Positions 7,078-10,430 of a stretch of DNA of 10,430 bases are shown one piece after another; position 1 is the first letter of the stretch, and each line of letters starts with the position of its first letter. The notes beneath the pieces were generated by a model that worked only from the letters and a program-made list of their open reading frames with translations, ran no database searches and was not told the DNA's origin. The translations under genes and the position numbers were made by a program. Source of the DNA: Methanodesulfokora sp964525965 (GTDB lineage: Archaea > Korarchaeota > Korarchaeia > Korarchaeales > Korarchaeaceae); NCBI GenBank assembly GCA_964525965.1, contig CAZGKA010000054.1, positions 1-10,430 of the forward strand, given 5' to 3'.

Positions 7078-8310
7078 ATGAGGCGCAGCTACCTCTGTAT
7101 TCTCCTACTGCTTGTGCTGCTTGTTTTTCCCTCAGCGATTGGTGTAAAGGCGCAGTATACCAACCTGTCCGTAAAACCTGTATCTATCTATGCTGGAGGA
7201 CTCGTGACCGTTTCTTTTAGCGTTGTTGAGAGTTTTCCCGGGAAACCAAAACCTAAGACCAAGCTTCTGGGATTTGAGGTGAGGTTCATCCCACCCAGAG
7301 GATGGAAGGTCTTCAGAGGGGAGATCTGGGGATATGACGAGAAGGACTACGCCCTGGCATCTAGAGGGTACTGGAAGGACAACATGACCGCTGTTGTGGT
7401 GAAAGGAAGTCCAATCGTAAATTCCAAAGTTACAGTGATCATGCAACCGCCTGTAGGGGAGGGAAATGGTACAAGAACCATATACGCCGTAGTTCATGCC
7501 ACCGTGCTGTACAGCGATGGAACTGTGAGGAACGTCTCGTTCTCACTGAACACAAAGGTCTCCGTCGTTGAGTGGCGACCGAGGATCAACATGACCATCG
7601 GGCCTGAGAGGATAATCCCACCAGGGATTCTTAGGGGGGAGGTCGACATCTTCCTCCTCAATCCCCTCCCGAAGTTCGACCTCAGGGATGTCCATCTGAA
7701 GCTGACCATCCCGGATATGGGGATTGTGATCAGAGATCAGCGCATAGCCAGAATATACTATCCATCCAACACGAGCGTGACCTTCGTTGTCCCCGTCAGA
7801 TCTTCCATGCCCGGCGGCAAGCATGAGGTTCTGTTTGAGATGACTTACAAGGTCAACGACACGACGAGAGAGGTCGTGATGAAGAGGTATTTTGAGGTGT
7901 ACAAGCCAGCTAACTTGACGATTAAGTTGATCTCATGGACCTCCACCATCACTCCCGGCCAGGAAGCTGTTTTGAGGGCCAGCATCTCGAATCCCTCTAA
8001 TTTCATAGCCTATGAATCACAGCTCCACGTCATGACGGCGAACGGTGAGATTTACACGGAGAACCTCGGAGATCTCCCTCCTGGAGGAGTTAGGCAGGTC
8101 ACGATGAACATATCGAACCCAAGTCCCGGAAACGTCTCGGTATGGGCTTCATGGTACAATGAAGGAGCCAGTGTTCCCTCCAAGACACCATATCTGGTCG
8201 AAAAGCTCTCCATCTGGAACTGGGAACCCATCTTGGTAGCGGCCCTGATATTAGGAGGTGCACTCGTTGGGATCGCGTTCTGGAGAAGGAAGAAGACAGC
8301 TGAGCTCTGA
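7078..8310 (+). CDS. Secreted, C-terminally membrane-anchored beta-sandwich protein (CARDB/NEW3-like)
   Basis: A protein of 410 residues from ATG 7078. TTG at 7069 would add three residues; I prefer the ATG because it sits 28 bases after the A/T box, as expected for a leaderless transcript, and no ribosome-binding site favours the TTG. Residues 1-25 are a signal peptide with a poly-Leu core ending VKA. A single membrane helix at about 383-401 is followed by WRRKK, so most of the chain would face outside. Between them lie strand-rich segments; the last (about 278-370, with TPGQEAVLRASISNPS and LGDLPPGG) resembles CARDB/NEW3 adhesion-type domains. There are ten N-x-S/T sequons (N29, 102, 130, 152, 171, 231, 260, 279, 344, 352), suggesting heavy N-glycosylation. 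No catalytic motif is seen. Divergence from the ABC exporter suggests a shared surface or export function. Confidence 0.85.
   Translation: MRRSYLCILLLLVLLVFPSAIGVKAQYTNLSVKPVSIYAGGLVTVSFSVVESFPGKPKPKTKLLGFEVRFIPPRGWKVFRGEIWGYDEKDYALASRGYWKDNMTAVVVKGSPIVNSKVTVIMQPPVGEGNGTRTIYAVVHATVLYSDGTVRNVSFSLNTKVSVVEWRPRINMTIGPERIIPPGILRGEVDIFLLNPLPKFDLRDVHLKLTIPDMGIVIRDQRIARIYYPSNTSVTFVVPVRSSMPGGKHEVLFEMTYKVNDTTREVVMKRYFEVYKPANLTIKLISWTSTITPGQEAVLRASISNPSNFIAYESQLHVMTANGEIYTENLGDLPPGGVRQVTMNISNPSPGNVSVWASWYNEGASVPSKTPYLVEKLSIWNWEPILVAALILGGALVGIAFWRRKKTAEL
8253..8260 (+). promoter_or_regulatory. Ribosome-binding site deciding the RNase HIII start
   Basis: AGGAGGTG lies 6 bases before TTG at 8267, inside the membrane-anchor codons of the upstream gene. 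A GTG at 8258 is in frame but overlaps this site, so TTG 8267 is the better start. Confidence 0.55.
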
Positions 8311-9040
8311 TCTAAGGGAGGAGGAGATCAAGAAACTCGAGGAAATTCTGAGAAGAGAGGGAGCTCGCTTCATCCCAAGTAAGAACAGATATGAAAGGTT
8401 CAGAGCTAAGTTGAACGAGTCCCTCGTGATAGTTTTCACGACCGGGAGGGTGGTGTACCACGAGGACCTGGCAGACGTGATCCTCAGAGCCCTGAGGAAG
8501 GAGAACGTTATCGAGCTGGGTTCCGATGAGGTGGGTAAGGGCGAGGATCTAGGTCCTATAGTGGTTGCCGCTGTCGTTCTAGACGGAAGATCTCTCGCTT
8601 TTCTTAGATCTAGGGGACTTTTAGATACTAAAAGCTCGTCGACGCAGAGGGTCAGTTACATATATGATCTGATAGCTGATAGAGCTCTCTCCATTGGGGT
8701 CCGCGAGGTCTCTGTGGAGGAATTCCTGACCGTATGGAGGAGGGGGAATTTGAACAGATTGCTCGCCTCTTGGCACAGAGAGGCCATATTAAGAGCTTTA
8801 AACGGAGTGAGAAGGGTTGATAGAATTGTGGTCGACTGTTTCGACAGAAGAGCCCTTGGTGAGATCTTGTCGGAGGTAGCTGATAAGGCGGGCGCTGAGC
8901 TGGTGCTGGAGGAGAGGGCTGACCTTAAGTACGCATCAGTGGCCGCCGCCAGCATTGTGGCTAGGGTCAGGAGAGAGGAGCTCATGGCCCATGGTGATAT
9001 GGGAAGTAAGTGGGGGAGAAGTCTCAGAAATCCCTCCTAG
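8267..9040 (+). CDS. rnhC: Ribonuclease HIII-like protein, short C-terminus
   Basis: A protein of 257 residues from TTG 8267; GTG 8258 would add three. An N-terminal segment (about 15-80) resembles the TBP-like substrate-binding domain of RNase HIII, with RYERFRAKLNESLVIVF then TGRVVYH. The catalytic domain opens with GSDEVGKGEDLGP (Asp87, Glu88), which is the HIII form rather than the DEAGRG of RNase HII. VVDCF supplies Asp190 and ERADLKYASVAAASIVAR supplies Asp219, completing the DEDD set for cleaving RNA in RNA/DNA hybrids. After this motif only about 25 residues remain, against roughly 60-70 in bacterial RNase HIII as I recall, so the last helices are missing or replaced. LLDTKSS stands where DSKKL is usual. 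It overlaps the previous gene by 44 bases, and its stop shares CTAG with the convergent HisD-like gene. Likely roles are R-loop or primer removal, if active. Confidence 0.85.
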   Translation: MGSRSGEGRRQLSSDLREEEIKKLEEILRREGARFIPSKNRYERFRAKLNESLVIVFTTGRVVYHEDLADVILRALRKENVIELGSDEVGKGEDLGPIVVAAVVLDGRSLAFLRSRGLLDTKSSSTQRVSYIYDLIADRALSIGVREVSVEEFLTVWRRGNLNRLLASWHREAILRALNGVRRVDRIVVDCFDRRALGEILSEVADKAGAELVLEERADLKYASVAAASIVARVRREELMAHGDMGSKWGRSLRNPS

Positions 9041-10299
9041 ATCATGTCTATGCTTGTTGCATGCTCCGGAAAACCTTCTAACAGGGCCAGCTTCTTCATG
9101 AGATCTTTGAGATCAGTCCCCACCTCCCCCGAGACCGTGACGTTGTACATAGGCCTCAGAAACTCCATGACTGTCAGGGCCCCGTACCTGCGGGAGCACC
9201 CTCCGGAGGGTAGTTGCTGATTCATGAATGGGAGGTAGTCCCCTAAGGCGCTCGGAGTCCGGTCCCCTACGAACACTGCCCCGGCGTTCACTATCTTGTT
9301 CGCTAATTGGACAGCGCTTCTCCCCATGATGGATACTCTTTCGGGGGATATTATGTTTATAGCGCTGACGGCGTCCTCCAGCTCATTGAACACGAGAGCT
9401 ATGCAGTTCTCCTCCAGGAAAGAGGCCGCTATCTTCTCGGACCTTAAGCCCTCTATCTTAGAGCTAACCTCCTCAGCGAGCTCCAAGCTGTCGGTGACGA
9501 GGATCTCGAGAACCTCGGGTCCGTGCTCTGCCTGGGAGACCATCTCATCGATTATCCTCTTGGGTGATACAGATGAGTCGGCAAATACCAGAAGCTCGGA
9601 GGGGCCTGAGGGCATGTCAACATTCGTGTCCTGAGCTACGGCCTTCTTTGCTGCCATGAAGTAGTGGTCGCCTGTGCCGAATATCTTGTCCACAGAGGAG
9701 ATGGTGGTTGTCCCATAGGCCATGGCCGCCACAGCGACAGGACCTCCTATCCTGTAGATCTCGTCCACATCGAGGACCTTGGCAGCTGCTAGGAGAAGGG
9801 GGTTTACCCTTCCTCCGGTCAAAGGAGGTGTGAATATAGCTATCTCGTCCACGCCAGCAACCTTTGCCGGAACAACATGGAAGATCATGGTTGATATATA
9901 GGCCACCTCGTCAAACTCCGGGATGTGCACTCCTATCCTGTCCAGTGGCAACCACATGAGCCTGCAGTTTATCCCGTCCTCTGATATCGTGAGGTTTTCT
10001 GGTTTCTGTAGCTCGTGGAACCTCCTCGCCTGGTTCGCTATCTCTTCTATCACCTCGAGTGCCTCGTCACTCACCTGCGCCATGGCCTCCTCATACTCCT
10101 CCTTTGAGACCATGAACTCCTCGTAGCTCAGGTCCACTCCATAGAGTTTGACCGTGTACTCCCTGACGGCTTCATCGCCGCGATACTTTACGGCGTCCAA
10201 GATCGGTTGAACTGCCTCTTTGAAGAGGTTCAGCTCCACACCCCTATTCTCAAGATGTGCTACGTAGCTCCAAGCTTCTTTCTCTTGATAAATCCTCAT
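9037..10299 (-). CDS. hisD: Histidinol dehydrogenase family protein with altered catalytic residues
   Basis: A 420-residue protein that aligns over its whole length with HisD, the NAD- and zinc-dependent enzyme of the last two steps of histidine synthesis. Family landmarks are VVPAKVAGVDEI at 142-153, DEIYRIGG at 179-186, VDMPSGPSELLV at 227-238, MVSQAEHGP at 253-261, ALGDY at 351-355 and LPSGG at 363-367. The zinc ligands of E. coli HisD (Q259, H262, D360, H419) correspond to Q256, H259, D354 and H413, all present. The catalytic base H327 is replaced by Arg321 (SPER for GPEH), and H367 by Gln361 (NQQLPS for NHVLPT). The NAD-side GPGN is GTGD at 208-211, and the PGG loop is PEF at 127-129. 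Histidinol oxidation by the known mechanism is doubtful; a different dehydrogenase activity or a non-enzymatic role is possible. No other his gene is in the window. GGTGATCC lies before the ATG. Confidence 0.9.
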   Translation of the reverse strand: MRIYQEKEAWSYVAHLENRGVELNLFKEAVQPILDAVKYRGDEAVREYTVKLYGVDLSYEEFMVSKEEYEEAMAQVSDEALEVIEEIANQARRFHELQKPENLTISEDGINCRLMWLPLDRIGVHIPEFDEVAYISTMIFHVVPAKVAGVDEIAIFTPPLTGGRVNPLLLAAAKVLDVDEIYRIGGPVAVAAMAYGTTTISSVDKIFGTGDHYFMAAKKAVAQDTNVDMPSGPSELLVFADSSVSPKRIIDEMVSQAEHGPEVLEILVTDSLELAEEVSSKIEGLRSEKIAASFLEENCIALVFNELEDAVSAINIISPERVSIMGRSAVQLANKIVNAGAVFVGDRTPSALGDYLPFMNQQLPSGGCSRRYGALTVMEFLRPMYNVTVSGEVGTDLKDLMKKLALLEGFPEHATSIDMI

Positions 10300-10320
10300 T
10301 CCTGGATCACCGCAATTCAG

Positions 10321-10355
10321 CTACCTTATTAAAGGGTAGAGGGAAATAATTTAAG
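10321..10355. promoter_or_regulatory. Promoter region of the HisD-like gene with A/T boxes and a small palindrome
   Basis: Two A/T boxes are present. On the minus strand CCTTTAATAAGG is centred about 31 bases before the ATG at 10299, and CTTAAATTATTT about 50 bases before it. The second leaves room for a leader containing the GGTGATCC ribosome-binding site (10304-10311). The first lies inside an inverted repeat, CTACC (10321-10325) and GGTAG (10335-10339), which could be an operator. The outer box also lies 34 bases before a plus-strand ATG at 10383, so it may serve both directions. Confidence 0.4.
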
Positions 10356-10382
10356 CGGGAGGGATGAGGAGACCATCCCAGT

Positions 10383-10430
10383 ATGATCGGGGAGAATGAT
10401 ATACCCAGGGGTAACCGACCTCCCTTTTGC
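10383..10430 (+). CDS. Possible 5' end of a divergent gene cut by the right edge
   Basis: ATG at 10383 opens a frame of 16 codons (MIGENDIPRG...) with no stop before the edge. A TATA-like A/T box lies 34 bases upstream, the same spacing as for the secreted protein gene, and GAGGAG precedes it by about a dozen bases. An alternative ATG at 10364 stops after 11 codons. The fragment is too short to assign a family, and the reading is weakly supported. Confidence 0.3.
   Translation, partial: MIGENDIPRGNRPPFC

Noticed and set aside
7033..10417. GGTAACCG present both at 7033-7040 and at 10410-10417, as a possible shared operator.
   Set aside because: An 8-base match is expected by chance at about this rate in 10 kb. 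The second copy lies inside the putative coding start and has no inverted partner.

Overview
The window looks like chromosomal DNA from an archaeon, probably a thermophile of the Thermoproteota/Korarchaeota side. This placement is an inference from the following signs. The glutamyl-tRNA synthetase is of the archaeal/eukaryal type. Several genes have a TATA-like A/T box about 33-37 bases before the start codon. Ribosome-binding sites read GGTGATC or GGAGGTG, the complement of an archaeal 16S rRNA 3' end. TTG starts occur, and Ile ATA and Arg AGA/AGG codons are common. No species can be named from sequence alone. The region is gene-dense: no gap exceeds about 100 bases, and I see no tRNA, rRNA, CRISPR array or insertion sequence.

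Layout, left to right. (1) 1-947, minus: 5' part of a secreted PQQ-type beta-propeller protein that runs off the left edge, with its own promoter near 984. (2) 1043-4895, minus: a tight three-gene operon read right to left, consisting of a Cys-poor FAD/NAD(P) oxidoreductase, glutamyl-tRNA synthetase (gltX) and a threonine-type isoaspartyl peptidase/asparaginase. At both junctions the ribosome-binding site of the next gene overlaps the stop codon of the previous one. (3) 4970-7008, minus: an ABC exporter, ATPase then NatB-like permease, overlapping by 4 bases. (4) 7078-8310, plus: a divergently transcribed secreted, membrane-anchored beta-sandwich protein rich in N-glycosylation sequons. It shares a 60-70 bp promoter region with the exporter, in which an inverted repeat flanks one symmetric A/T box. 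(5) 8267-9040, plus: an RNase HIII-like protein overlapping the end of the previous gene. (6) 9037-10299, minus: a histidinol-dehydrogenase-family protein convergent with RNase HIII; both stop codons lie in one CTAG. (7) From about 10383, plus: a possible start of another gene cut by the right edge.

How they may work together. The ABC pair and the divergent surface protein look like one export or cell-surface module. The FAD-gltX-peptidase group is co-transcribed, but its members do not form an obvious pathway. The most notable single observations are three. The HisD-family protein keeps the zinc ligands but has lost both catalytic histidines. An RNase HIII, a mainly bacterial family, appears in an archaeal context with a short C-terminus. 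The divergent promoter carries an operator-like inverted repeat. I found no complete novel multi-gene defence or mobile system.
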